In this document: positions 18,478-64,000 of the stretch, piece by piece
How the letters are laid out: the number at the start of each line of letters is the position of its first letter
Position numbering within the stretch: the first letter of the stretch is position 1
From: Silurus meridionalis
Lineage: Eukaryota > Chordata > Actinopteri > Siluriformes > Siluridae
Assembly (NCBI RefSeq): GCF_014805685.1
Contig: NC_060896.1
Span: forward strand, 8,639,889 to 8,703,888
Direction: 5' to 3'
Length of the DNA stretch: 64,000 bases
Program-made: the position numbers and the translations under genes
Notes under the pieces: generated by a model
Database searches by the model: none
The model's input: the letters and a program-made list of their open reading frames with translations, nothing else
Told to the model about the DNA's origin: nothing

Positions 18478-19838
18478 TATAAGAAAACCAGAGTGGGAGA
18501 TAATACAGAGGAAGTTGGAGAATAATCAGTAGGAAGGCTAAGGAGAAGATGTGGAATGAGGAGAGAGGAGGAAGAGTTGATGCAGGTGTGCGAAGGCCGT
18601 CAGAATCTTCAGTCTTGTCAGTCTATGTCTCCTGGTGAAGAACAGCATGTAGGTCAGGCGAGGTCTGTGTGCTCATATCACGCGTAAAGGTATGCTGCAC
18701 GATGCGAGGATGCAGGAAGGGGTTATCTGGACCAGTGGGGGTAGATAGATTCTCAATTAATTGTGCAACCTCAGTTGCTAGGGAGAGGCGTTGAAACTGA
18801 TGATACTGTCTTCGAAGACTGCTCTTAAGAGCTGTCCCAGAACATCTGCGAGAAGAAGCTGAATAAAAGAAACCAATAAAGAGAAGTTAGTGGAGGTCAA
18901 CATCAAAAGGACTAGACATAAGATGTGAAGGACCACATCACAAGAACTTGACATAAGATAAATGTGTGCAGGTGGCAGAACTAAAGAAGGAACAAGATAA
19001 CAAGCCTGTGAATATTATTACTCAAGGCCATATAACACAGTCAGCGTTAAGGCATATAATAAAGTAAGGCATATAATAACTTAAAATACTAAGACGAATA
19101 AGTAGAACAACAGTTAAGCATATATGAACATATACAGTAATCTATATAGAAGGATATTAGCCTGACTTAATAATACTAGAATAGAAAATAGCAATAAAAA
19201 TTAGAATAAAAGCAGAAAACTTTGCAGATGCAGGAAGGCAAAAAGGCCGCAAAATGATTGTTTAGGCACGGAGGATAATAATAAAATGAGAAAAAACCTG
19301 AGGAAGAAAGGTTTTCTACACATACATTTGTTTTTTTTATTCTAAAAGAGCAAGGCCAAAAATGAGGGTAACTGAGGGAAACAGGAAGCCCAAATATAGG
19401 GGTTGAGAACCAAGGTCAGGAGATAATGGGAAATTAAAAATATAGGATGTGAAAGAAGTTATAAAGAAATAGGGGGAAACTGGCAAGGAAGGAGAGTTTA
19501 AAAAAAGAGATAACACATCAAAGATATGCTATGTGGCATCAGGGAATAAATATGAGAATGCGTAGAGATTCTGTGCACTTGATCATTTTGCTTGTGATTG
19601 AGTGCCCACCTTTTATATGCTCATTGATACGTGACTGCAATAAAGAAGTTTTGCTTTCCTCATCCGAGACTGAAGATCCTTCATTGGTTTTTGAAGTCTA
19701 TTCTATTTTATTCTAGTATTATTAAGTGTGTTACATAGGGAATTAACTACAACACAGAATCCACCAATGATGTGTCTGCTCAGAGAGGGGTTCTGAGCTC
19801 CGACAATACCTTGGGATTTCAATACTCAGAACCCCTCT
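18478..19838 (+). mobile_element. LTR-like insert inside the Tc1-like element (low confidence)
   Basis: Purine-rich AT-rich DNA whose last third looks like the 3' part of a long terminal repeat: CTGCAATAAAGAAGTTTTGC (a polyadenylation signal), then TTTCCTCATCCGAGACTGAAG and a T-rich segment. No gag, pol or env frame is present, so at most this is a solo LTR or fragment of an old endogenous element. Clean TG...CA ends and a target duplication could not be identified. Confidence 0.3.
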
Positions 19839-19840
19839 GA
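19780..19840. repeat. Inverted repeat / hairpin
   Basis: The left arm TCAGAGAGGGGTTCTGAG (19780-19797) pairs with CTCAGAACCCCTCTGA (19825-19840), giving a stem of about 16 pairs with a two-base bulge and a 27-base loop. It lies at the right boundary of the LTR-like insert. Confidence 0.75.
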
Positions 19841-20492
19841 CCTGACGTCCCCCAAAGCCTCCTCATCCTACACTCCAAAATCTAGTGGAACACCATCCCA
19901 GAATAGTGGAGGTAATTATAATATCTAATGGGCACTAAATGTATAATGGGCTGTTCAAAAAGCACATATGAATCTTATGGTCAGGTGTCCACAATTGTTT
20001 GTCAATATTGTGTCATTTGTCGATAATTTGTTTACATATAAAAGGTTTTCTGTCACCTCTCTTATCAAGATCCTTCTCCCCCATGGCTCAGGACCTGTTT
20101 TATTGTGAACTTAAGCCTTATATAGAACTTCTATAAATAAATATCTAAAAGATGATCTCAACTGAGGAGCTGTATTTCAGGTGTCACTGCTGAGGGATCA
20201 GATGGGCTGTAGAATGATGTTTAAAACTTTTTGCATAAGGCTACAAAAAAAGAGGACTGAATTCATTGTAATGTAGGTTATTAGGAGATTTATTATATTA
20301 TATTATTTATTATTTATTATATAATTATAGATTCATTTAGAAATATCAAGAAGTTTAACCGACTAAAGTTTATGCGCTTTTTATAATAAAATGTACTGTT
20401 ATAACTAAATAACTAAATATATAGGGAGTCCTAAGGGGCCATGAATTACATTTTTTGTTCTTGTTTTCTCATGAACACATAAACATGAACAC

Positions 20493-21037
20493 ATCTCAAC
20501 ATGAAAAAGTTGTTTTCGCGTTGTCACGACTTAATTTTCTCTTGATCTCGACAAAAAAATTTTGTTTTCCGTTGTCACGACTTAATTCTCTTGTGATCTC
20601 GACATAAAAATTTTTTTTCCCATTGTCACGACTTAATTTTCTCTTGATCTCAACATAAAAAAGTTGTTTTCCTGTTGTCACGACCTAATTTTCTCGTGAT
20701 CTCAACATAAAAAAGTTGTTTTCCTGTTGTCACGACCTAATTTTCTCGTGATCTCAACATAAAAAAGTTGTTTTCCTGTTGTCACGACCTAATTTTCTCG
20801 TGATCTCAACATAAAAAAGTTGTTTTCCTGTTGTCACGACCTAATTTTCTCGTGATCTCAACATAAAAAAGTTGTTTTCCTGTTGTCACGACCTAATTTT
20901 CTCGTGATCTCAACATAAAAAAGTTGTTTTCCTGTTGTCACGACTTAATTTTCTCTTGATCTCGACATAAAAAAGTTATTTTCCCGTTGTCACGACTTAA
21001 TGTTCTAGTGATCTTGACATAACAACATTGTTTCCTC
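20493..21037. repeat. 52-bp minisatellite, about 10 copies
   Basis: The anchor GTCACGAC recurs at 20523, 20574, 20625, 20677, 20729, 20781, 20833, 20885, 20937 and 20989. The step is 51-52 bases, and exactly 52 from the third copy on. Central copies (about 20640-20950) are nearly identical and outer copies are diverged, as expected from unequal exchange. The unit includes ATCTCAACATAAAAAAGTTG and TTTTCCTGTTGTCACGACC. It ends about 330 bases before the gene B start codon. Confidence 0.95.
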
Positions 21038-21060
21038 CTGAACAGTAATGAATTGAGCAA

Positions 21061-21122
21061 GAGTCGTGGTAACGAAAACAACTTGTTATTTTGAGATCAC
21101 CAGCAAATTAACTCGTGATCAA
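21061..21122. repeat. Inverted partial copy of the 52-bp unit
   Basis: AGTCGTGGTAACGAAAACAA, then CTTGTTATTTTGAGATCACC and AACTCGTGATC, match the reverse complement of the minisatellite unit. The array and this copy therefore form a head-to-head arrangement able to fold, and may mark the ends of a transposable element that gave rise to the array. Confidence 0.7.
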
Positions 21123-21293
21123 TAGAAAGAGTTAAACAAGAAGAAAACAAGGATAAAGACATCTAAAAAAATGTTTACCATATCAGTAACAGGTCTTTTA
21201 TTATATAGTGCACTACTTAGGATAAAAGTAGTGCACTCGTTTGAACAATTTGGTATTGTGCACATAAGAATCCGACGTTCACCAAAGAATTCT

Positions 21294-21308
21294 CACTTTC
21301 GTTTTCTC
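21294..21308 (-). promoter_or_regulatory. Interferon-stimulated response element upstream of gene B
   Basis: The + strand reads CACTTTCGTTTTCTC, so the minus strand is GAGAAAACGAAAGTG, a full GAAANNGAAA core of the type bound by ISGF3/IRF factors. It lies 62 bases before the gene B ATG at 21370, where a proximal promoter element is expected. PARP12 is an interferon-stimulated gene in other vertebrates. No equal motif is seen in the 200 bases upstream of gene A. Confidence 0.75.
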
Positions 21309-21369
21309 CAAACCGAGACTTAAACTAGTCCAGGGGACACGAAGTCAGAGGCACGAGCGAGTGAGAATA

Positions 21370-29321
<7,952 letters not shown>

Positions 29322-29820
29322 GACTGTGATGAATGTATTTTTTTATTCACAACAAACTAAGTACATTGTTTTTTGAGTTTTAATGTTATGAGAAACAAAA
29401 AGAACTTTAGGTAGCTTACTAATGCACTTTTTCTCCTGATGATTGTATAATTAGATATCCTATTGATGCACTGCTAATCTTATAGTAGTGTTTATGAATA
29501 CATCCGAGCTTAAATATTTCTACGGTGTACGTTTTGTGTTTATTGATATGTCTCAGTTCTGACAAATGTTTCATATACGGCCTCTCTTTTTATTGTTTCT
29601 CTTTCTGCTTATAGAAATACATGTCTGGTTCTACTGGACTTTCAGCATTAGACATGTTCTGATTTACCAACAAGACATTACACTGTTTATATGGAGACTT
29701 CAGAGCATGAAATAATGACAAAAAGGTGAAATCTATCATGTTGAATGTAGCATAGAATTGGGTTAATTTTATTAGAAGTGTTTCAAGATTCATTAAACTC
29801 TATGTATACATTTTGCCTTT
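29322..29820 (+). other. Gene B 3'UTR candidate
   Basis: After the TAG at 29319-29321, an ATTAAA hexamer at 29792-29797 followed by a T/G-rich tract is the best polyadenylation signal seen. The end is inferred. Confidence 0.35.
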
Positions 29821-30429
29821 GAAATTGCTATTGTGTCATTTACTGCCTTCCTCTGATGTGTTAAAAAGCAACATGTTCATTTTCTACCAAAGTTCATCAC
29901 ATTACTACAAAATGTAACTCCAGATAACTCTGCTATTGCAAACCAGCTTTATTAATCACTAGCTAATTTATTAACCACTAGCTTGAATTTTTTTTTAACT
30001 AGCTATTCTTAGCTACCCTTGTTAGCTAGCTAACAAAAGTCACTAATTAGCTTACCTCACAGTTAACTAAGATTTAACATGAATAGCATGTAAATATCTT
30101 GAAAATACCAACTTAAAATGTTATAATGTCAGATAGGTTGGTTTTTCAGGTGTGTTAGCCACTAATGCTAAATAACTAAATGATGCTGTTTCATTTAGAA
30201 AATGCGATTTTATACCCATAATTACTGATATTATGTGCTATACAGAGGAAACTGCGTAGACAGATGTTGCAGGTAAAACTTTATTTAGGGTAAAGTCACT
30301 CTAAAAAAATGAGAAAAGTACAGAACCACAATGCAAATATTTGTTGAGTGTTTTTGGATACATAATGAAATCCTATTAGAAACAGCGCCGCCACTGGAGA
30401 CTGCTGAAACAACTACACACAAAGATTTT

Positions 30430-30640
30430 TTCATTCAATGCAAGTTTGTTTATATAGTATACCATATACTTTGTTCAAAGCTGCTTTGCAGAATGTAAAA
30501 AATATAGCCTGGGCCGAATGTAATGAGGAAAAACTTGCTTTAAATGATATGAGGAAGGAACCTTGGGAGGAACCGGACTCAAAAGGAGAACCCATCCTCA
30601 TTTGGGTGACACCAAGATTGTAATTATAAATCATAAAAAA
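30430..30640. repeat. Interspersed repeat fragment
   Basis: CAAAGCTGCTTTGCAGAA, then GATATGAGGAAGGAACCTTG, GGAGGAACCGGACTCAAAAG and CCATCCTCATTTGGGTGACA form the block order of a frequent teleost repeat. The small open frame on the + strand is part of it. Confidence 0.6.
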
Positions 30641-31086
30641 TTTCAAAGGCTGGAAAATGTGAGAAATATGAGCACTGAAGTGTGTGATTATGAGTAATGT
30701 ACATTCTACAGTTTATTAGCTCAACATCTGAGTTTATTACAGTTTCAAAACCAACTTCACTATGCCAGAGCCTTTAAATGTTAATTGATAAAGAAACAGT
30801 ATATGTAGAATGTTATTTTTTGGTGTATTGATCAAGAGGTTGTTCATCCTCAAAGTCCAATGTCTGAAATCTTAATGAAATGGGATCCAACTAGCACTGG
30901 TACATCTCTAGACGGCAGGGTTGGAATTTTCTTTTTGTAGGTCCAAAATCTTCATGAGGTGGGATCCAGGATCCTGTTCCTTCACCACCTTCTGGTTATA
31001 AATTAATAATAAGCACATATAGTTTAAGCTATTCAGTAAGCAGAGAGTGGCTGCATGCTGGTTCCTGTGTGATGGACACTTAGACC

Positions 31087-31105
31087 AGTTTCAGTTTCAG
31101 TTTTC
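31087..31105 (+). promoter_or_regulatory. Tandem ISRE/IRF-like motif in intergenic DNA
   Basis: AGTTTCAGTTTCAGTTTTC contains the consensus AGTTTCNNTTTC and a third TTTTC repeat. Its reverse complement reads GAAAACTGAAACTGAAACT. It sits about 1.8 kb past the stop codons of both convergent genes and next to no recognised start codon. Confidence 0.5.
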
Positions 31106-31911
31106 AGTTTTTTTACAAAATAAAAAAAGTGAACTAAGCAGATCTGGTGTTTTACATTTCCTTTTACACCTGTTTCTGCTGAAGTTATATGCTGAAGATG
31201 TCTTCCCTTGCTTAAGGGTCAAATAATTTTCCTGGAAAAGCTAGGAGTTCAGGGAGCTCTGTCAGATCAAAATGCATGATGTGTCTGACAGGGATCATAT
31301 CTGCAAATGTGCAATTTGTCCTTGCAGAATGTTGAAGCCATCTCTATGGAAGTTATAATATTTTGAGTTTATTCTGTAAAATCTGAGAAAAACCTGTGTT
31401 GCAAATGAAACATAGAATTTGGAATGTAAACAGTTAGCCAGTGATCTAGTGTAATGTAATTTGATTGGCTGTTAGATTTAGTATGAAAGAAATACAACCC
31501 TTTGAAACTGCACAGTTAATTTGTAAGAAAAGTAAAGATCCTAAGGTTTTTTTTTTTATGTTTTGAGATTCATAATTAAACAGTCAAACGAAGAACTTTG
31601 GATTTAAGACTTTTATTCACTGACGTTTTGTGTTGAGTACAAAAGAACCTTGAAGTCCTAAGCTAGTGAGTCAGCTTGTTGCACTCACACAGAAGATAGC
31701 AGATAGGAAGTGGTCATGTCTATTTTATCAACATTTTGTTGTTCATTGCAAAAACACACCTGTGTGGGTGTCCAGATGTTTATTCCAGGAAATGAAAAAA
31801 CCTGTAAAGAATAGAATAAGTCATACAATAGTCTTTACCCCATATACATTATAGCAAAGTGAATTTCTATTCACTGCATATCCCAGCTTGGTTACACAAC
31901 GTACAGCTGTT

Positions 31912-32129
31912 ATCACTTAGGGTGTACTAACTTTTGTTGCCAATTATCAAGACAATATGGCAGTATGTTGTTATTTTTAGAGGACAGTAAATCTATACTG
32001 CTAAACAAGCTGCACATTGACTACTCTAAAATATATCCAAGCTCCATTTCTATAGTATTGTCCCTTTGGAACATATAATAAAATGGTTACTGAAATGTGA
32101 GTGTACACACTTTTATGAGATACTGTATG
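31912..32129. mobile_element. Tc1-like transposon end fragment
   Basis: TAGGGTGTACTAACTTTTGT at the left and TTTTATGAGATACTGTA at the right, with AGGACAGTAAATCTATACTG between, match the right-hand end of the element at 25225-26706. Confidence 0.65.
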
Positions 32130-32886
32130 GATTTATTCGGAAGGTTTAAGATTTTAAAATGACATATTAACAGAACCTTCTGTATTATAGTATAGTTACA
32201 CAGGCTACACCTACAAGAACAAAAGAGCATCTTTGATAAGGACATGTCACACGATATATAACAAAATGTCAGTCTGCACCACAGGCATTGAAGTTCTTCA
32301 TGTTTTTGCTCATTTCGTTGTTGTGTCTGGATTTAGATGTAGTGTCTTGAGTGTGGAGTTATCTGCTGTGATCTGTTATTTAACTGGAGTTGCTGCCCTT
32401 TATAAAGTCACAAAATGGTGATGTAGGATACATCATGTAACAATTAAAAACCTTTATATCTATAGCTAGAGATTTTTTAGGGTATGCAGTTTTTGTACAC
32501 TGAATCTAAACCATTACTTAAAAATCCTTCATTTATTATTCCTCAAGTAAACTTCTAACCAGTCAAAACTTGTGATATGAGACAATGATAAACAGAAAAT
32601 CATAAACAGAAATACACATATAGTCATTTTTATAACAATGCCAATACATAGCAACTGCTGAAACAACTACACTCCAGACATAAGGATGGCTTGTGATACA
32701 ACACCACCTTCTGGTGGTAAAAATAATAAGACATAAGAAATTTCACAAAAAGCATTAATCTGATGAACCACACCTTTTATTCCTTCTGTTTTTCCTTGGT
32801 ATTAATGCGAGAATAAGACAATTTTGTCTAATAAGCAATTTCTGATTCTTATCAAAACATGAGAATAGAAACATCAGATTACATGA

Positions 32887-32892
32887 TTTATT
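32887..32892 (-). terminator. tbxas1: tbxas1 polyadenylation signal
   Basis: AATAAA on the minus strand, 52 bases beyond the stop codon. A second candidate AATAAA lies at about 32775-32780. The 3'UTR is therefore probably short. Confidence 0.5.
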
Positions 32893-32943
32893 TACGTTAT
32901 TGTACAAATATTTGTAAATAAACTTTTCTCCAATCCCTATTTC

Positions 32944-61260
<28,317 letters not shown>

Positions 61261-64000
61261 CTAAAAAAAAAAATTGTAAGACAATTGATGAATGATCATA
61301 TCACTGTGTTAGATTTAATCCATTTGCAGCACATTGAAAAAACTCAGTGATTTTCATCCTAATCCCTATTACTGTATTTGTAGTGTATGCATGTATGTTG
61401 ACATGTTTACCAGTAGTTACCTGTACATTTTTATAATGGAAGTCTAAAACAATAAAGATTTCAAATATGCTTATAAAATATTGTAACCTCACTCCCAAAT
61501 GGTGCAACAGAATGGGAGAACACAAGTCTGAAAATACCAGACAATGGCCAGTCAATAGTGGCAAGAAATCTAAGAGAGCAAAAGGCTCCATTCTCTCTGG
61601 ATAAGAAAACAAATGCACCTCGTTCTTGTCAATCAAACAACATGAAACAATTGTGGATATTCATGAGTCATGTATGCAGAAGAGGGTGGATAACAATTTT
61701 TTTTTTCAGTGTGGTTGCTGCCCTGTAATGTAGCATGGGCAACAGAAAATAAAAATGTGGTCTCAGAAAAACCAGTTGCTAGATTTCACCAGGCCTGCTT
61801 GGTTAGTATTATATGATTGTGGAGATGGATGTAAATGAATCAAATAAACAAATTGCTAGAAAATTTCTGAAAAGAAATGTTCATGCAAGCATGGTTTAAA
61901 AATGAACACCCGCAAACCAGACAAATGCAGGTAAAAATTAAGAGTGGTAAGTAAAGCTGTCACAATCCTAGCCAATTTGGCTGGTTACTTACGTTGCATA
62001 AATTACAGTATGCTCACTGAATTTGCTGGGGAAGTTTGATTAAGTCAAACCTGTGCAGATTTAGAGCAAATACTTATGAGTCATCACGATATATTAAATA
62101 CAGTCTGTGGACACATATGTAATATCTGGCTTACTTAAACATACCCACCACTACACAATAATAGCATAACTACCCAGTCCCCCAAGCAACGAAGAAACAG
62201 AAAAAAATAAAATAAATGTTAATGTCATGTGGCAAACTGGGTGTGAGTGGTTCTTGTGTGACTTTGTTAATCCAGTTATTTCTGTGGGTGTTTTCTGAAT
62301 GTATCTGTTATAAAGTTCTAATTGGCATTACCTTAAAAATGTAGTAGCCCTGCCTCAAACCGTGCCTCTAGGATGTTACAATGGGATAGACAAAAAAAAA
62401 AGCCTTTAAATTTGAATTAGTTATGCTTTCCCAAAGGTATCCAAACACACAATGACAAATCTTAACTACACATATCTTTTTTGTCCCGTGATAAGAAACA
62501 ATTGACTACACAGTCAAAAGACTGTGGATTTGAGGATTTAAATAAAACGTTCCTAAACTCCCAAACATCTTCTTCTTTTGCTTTCCATAATATGTGCAGT
62601 TTCAAATAAACATACTTTTCCTCTTCTCTAAGTACAGAGAATTCCATTTTGTGGTAATCACTTATACCTTATACCTATACCTCAGTAGCATTGGATAGAG
62701 ATTAGGATGAAAGAAATGTACGATTTGAAGAATTCAAATAAAATGATATAATTCTTGTCTTTTTTGGTGCAATCTAGCATTGAACCTTTAAAAAAAAAAA
62801 AGAGAGAGAAATCAGATCCAGTCTAATGAGTTGGATAAGCCTGGGGTAACTTATGGGTAAAAATCTGCAGCTGGCGATCAGAAGATTGTAAATTCCACTC
62901 TGGGGCCTTTGAACAGTTGATTTAGTTAGAAGCATCTGCCAAAGGAATAAATGCACAAGTGTCATGATCTCAGTCCTTTACAAAAAGCATTTTTCGAAGT
63001 TCTGTCTAAAAAGACATTTTTCTGAAGCGTGCTCTTTTTTATAATTATTAAAACTGAACTTTGACCTCTGCCGTTAGACAGCTTGATTTACTATGGTTAA
63101 TTAAAGCAATCATCCATCTGTTTGTCCATGTCATGTTTACATTCTGAGAATAAAGATAACCGAGTGCAGGCCCAGCTCTGTGGTGTATTGAGTACATATT
63201 TTTAAATGTGGGTGTGTATCTGGTGGGGGAATGTCTAGTATTTATTTGTGCACACAGAAGCCAACACATTATGTTTGTTTCTGGGCTGCCATGGTGATCC
63301 ACTTTATGAGTTTTCTCCCGCTGTCTGTCACAGATGGTGTGTGTATCATAAGCTTCTTAGTAAAACTCACATACACACTCTTACCACACTGACCAAAAAC
63401 ATCCCACACCACAGTGCACTGCAGGTCACAGGCTGAGATGTGATATGATATGAAGAAATAAAGATGTTTATAAGCTACTGGGGTTTTATACATATCAAGG
63501 CACATGGTCTCAGTATTGATCTTCTCCTGCTGTCATCTTTACATTACCCAGAAGGCTCTGGTCCCAGACCCAGGCTAGCTCAAAACCTGACCTTTTACTT
63601 TGATAAATAAGTCATGTGATCATTAGTGATGACCACAGTGGCATCATTGAGTTGAAAGTACAGTGGTGCCGGGCAGCTTTGCTCACACTGACATAACACC
63701 TACACACACATTTTGATTCTTCCTGCAATTGTGTTGATACACACTACCTGTGCAAAGCAGCAAATACTGCCAACATGCTGTTTTATGTATGATCTGGGAT
63801 TAAAATGAACTGTGATATAGCTCATTAGATGCAATAGCATTCAGTATGCCTTTAAACAGTTAGTTGTTGAAATTATTTTAATAAGTATGACTACAATTTG
63901 CTCTGTGTTATCTAGCCTTTTTTTTTTTTATCTCAGCTAACATTATGGTTACGTTAGTTGCTGTTTTACCATAATTGTTCTGTTAGCTAGCTAGTTAGTT
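61261..64000 (-). other. tbxas1 upstream intron, right edge
   Basis: The acceptor for exon 61144-61260 is a T-rich tract ending in AG at 61261-61262. No further P450 exon (anchor, helix A/B or substrate region) could be recognised up to the window end. A tRNA-SINE-like relic lies at about 62815-62955 (GCGATCAGAAGATTGTAAAT, then GCATCTGCCAAAGGAATAAA). Confidence 0.55.

Larger units (their letters stand above)
18271..20013. mobile_element. Tc1/mariner-like element split by a foreign insert
   Basis: The left part (18271-18475) begins CTACACTATATAGACAAAAA and includes GAACTAGGAAACCCAAACCT. The right part (about 19840-20013) continues with CTCCAAAATCTAGTGGAACA and ends GGTCAGGTGTCCACAATTG, which is the inverted partner of the left end (CGAACACCTGAC). 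The parts belong to one element, because the order matches the uninterrupted remnant at 1065-1452. Roughly 1.35 kb of unrelated DNA lies between them. Confidence 0.6.
17934..21369. other. Intergenic region between PARP12-like genes A and B
   Basis: Starts with the gene A 3' flank (no clear AATAAA seen soon after the stop). It continues with a split Tc1-like element interrupted by an LTR-like insert, then a 52-bp minisatellite, and ends in the gene B promoter with an ISRE. No coding exon is recognised. Confidence 0.6.
29821..32870. other. Tail-to-tail intergenic region between gene B and tbxas1
   Basis: No coding exon is recognised. It holds a high-copy repeat fragment (30430-30640), a strong tandem ISRE-like motif (31087-31105) and a Tc1-like fragment (31912-32129). 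Two pieces carrying CTGCTGAAACAACTACAC (about 30400 and 32655) indicate a further dispersed repeat. Confidence 0.6.

Noticed and set aside
20496..20681. Repetitive Lys/Arg/Asp open frame on the minus strand
   Set aside because: Created by the 52-bp minisatellite, whose unit happens to be open in one frame.
20493..21037. CRISPR-like array of 52-base period
   Set aside because: The whole period is repeated with no unique spacers, and the DNA is vertebrate; it is a minisatellite.
61264..64000. Search for further tbxas1 N-terminal exons
   Set aside because: No minus-strand frame with P450 helix A/B or anchor features and suitable splice sites was found.

Overview
This is vertebrate nuclear DNA, almost certainly from a ray-finned fish. 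The exons are short with GT-AG borders and the introns are AT-rich. There are very many (CA)n, (TA)n and (GATA)n arrays, and the interspersed repeats are mostly the Tc1/mariner-type and tRNA-SINE-type fragments typical of teleosts. The gene content supports this: the predicted proteins match vertebrate SRGAP, PARP12 and thromboxane synthase families. I cannot name the species.

Layout, left to right. (1) 1-8.8 kb: the last four coding exons of a srGAP gene (best fit srgap1) on the + strand, from the SH3 domain to the stop at 6304, followed by a roughly 2.5 kb 3'UTR. (2) 8.8-11.76 kb: repeat-rich intergenic DNA. (3) 11763-17933 (+): PARP12-like gene A, 12 exons, with a one-base deletion in the exon that carries the catalytic histidine. 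(4) 17.9-21.4 kb: a split Tc1-like element, an LTR-like insert and a 52-bp minisatellite. (5) 21370-29321 (+): PARP12-like gene B, 12 exons, intact, 653 aa, with an excellent interferon-response element just upstream. (6) 29.3-32.9 kb: tail-to-tail intergenic space with a second ISRE-like run. (7) 32944 to beyond the right edge (-): tbxas1 (thromboxane A synthase, CYP5A1). Nine C-terminal coding exons (430 codons plus stop) lie in the window, with a 16.2 kb intron. The N-terminal exons lie outside the window.

The genes do not form an operon-like unit. PARP12 next to TBXAS1 is the order known from mammals (human 7q34), so that pair looks ancestral. The srGAP neighbour is not part of the human block. 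The PARP12 pair is a tandem duplication with the same exon count and exon phases. Copy B keeps four CCCH zinc fingers, two WWE domains and the H-Y-I mono-ADP-ribosyltransferase triad. Copy A keeps the RNA-binding front but is predicted to stop inside the catalytic domain.

The most interesting points are the fate of copy A (pseudogene, assembly error, or a ZAP-like catalytically dead effector), the different promoters of the two copies, and the orphan ISRE between gene B and tbxas1. All exon borders were read by eye from splice sites, reading-frame continuity and comparison of the two paralogues. No alignment or database search was run.
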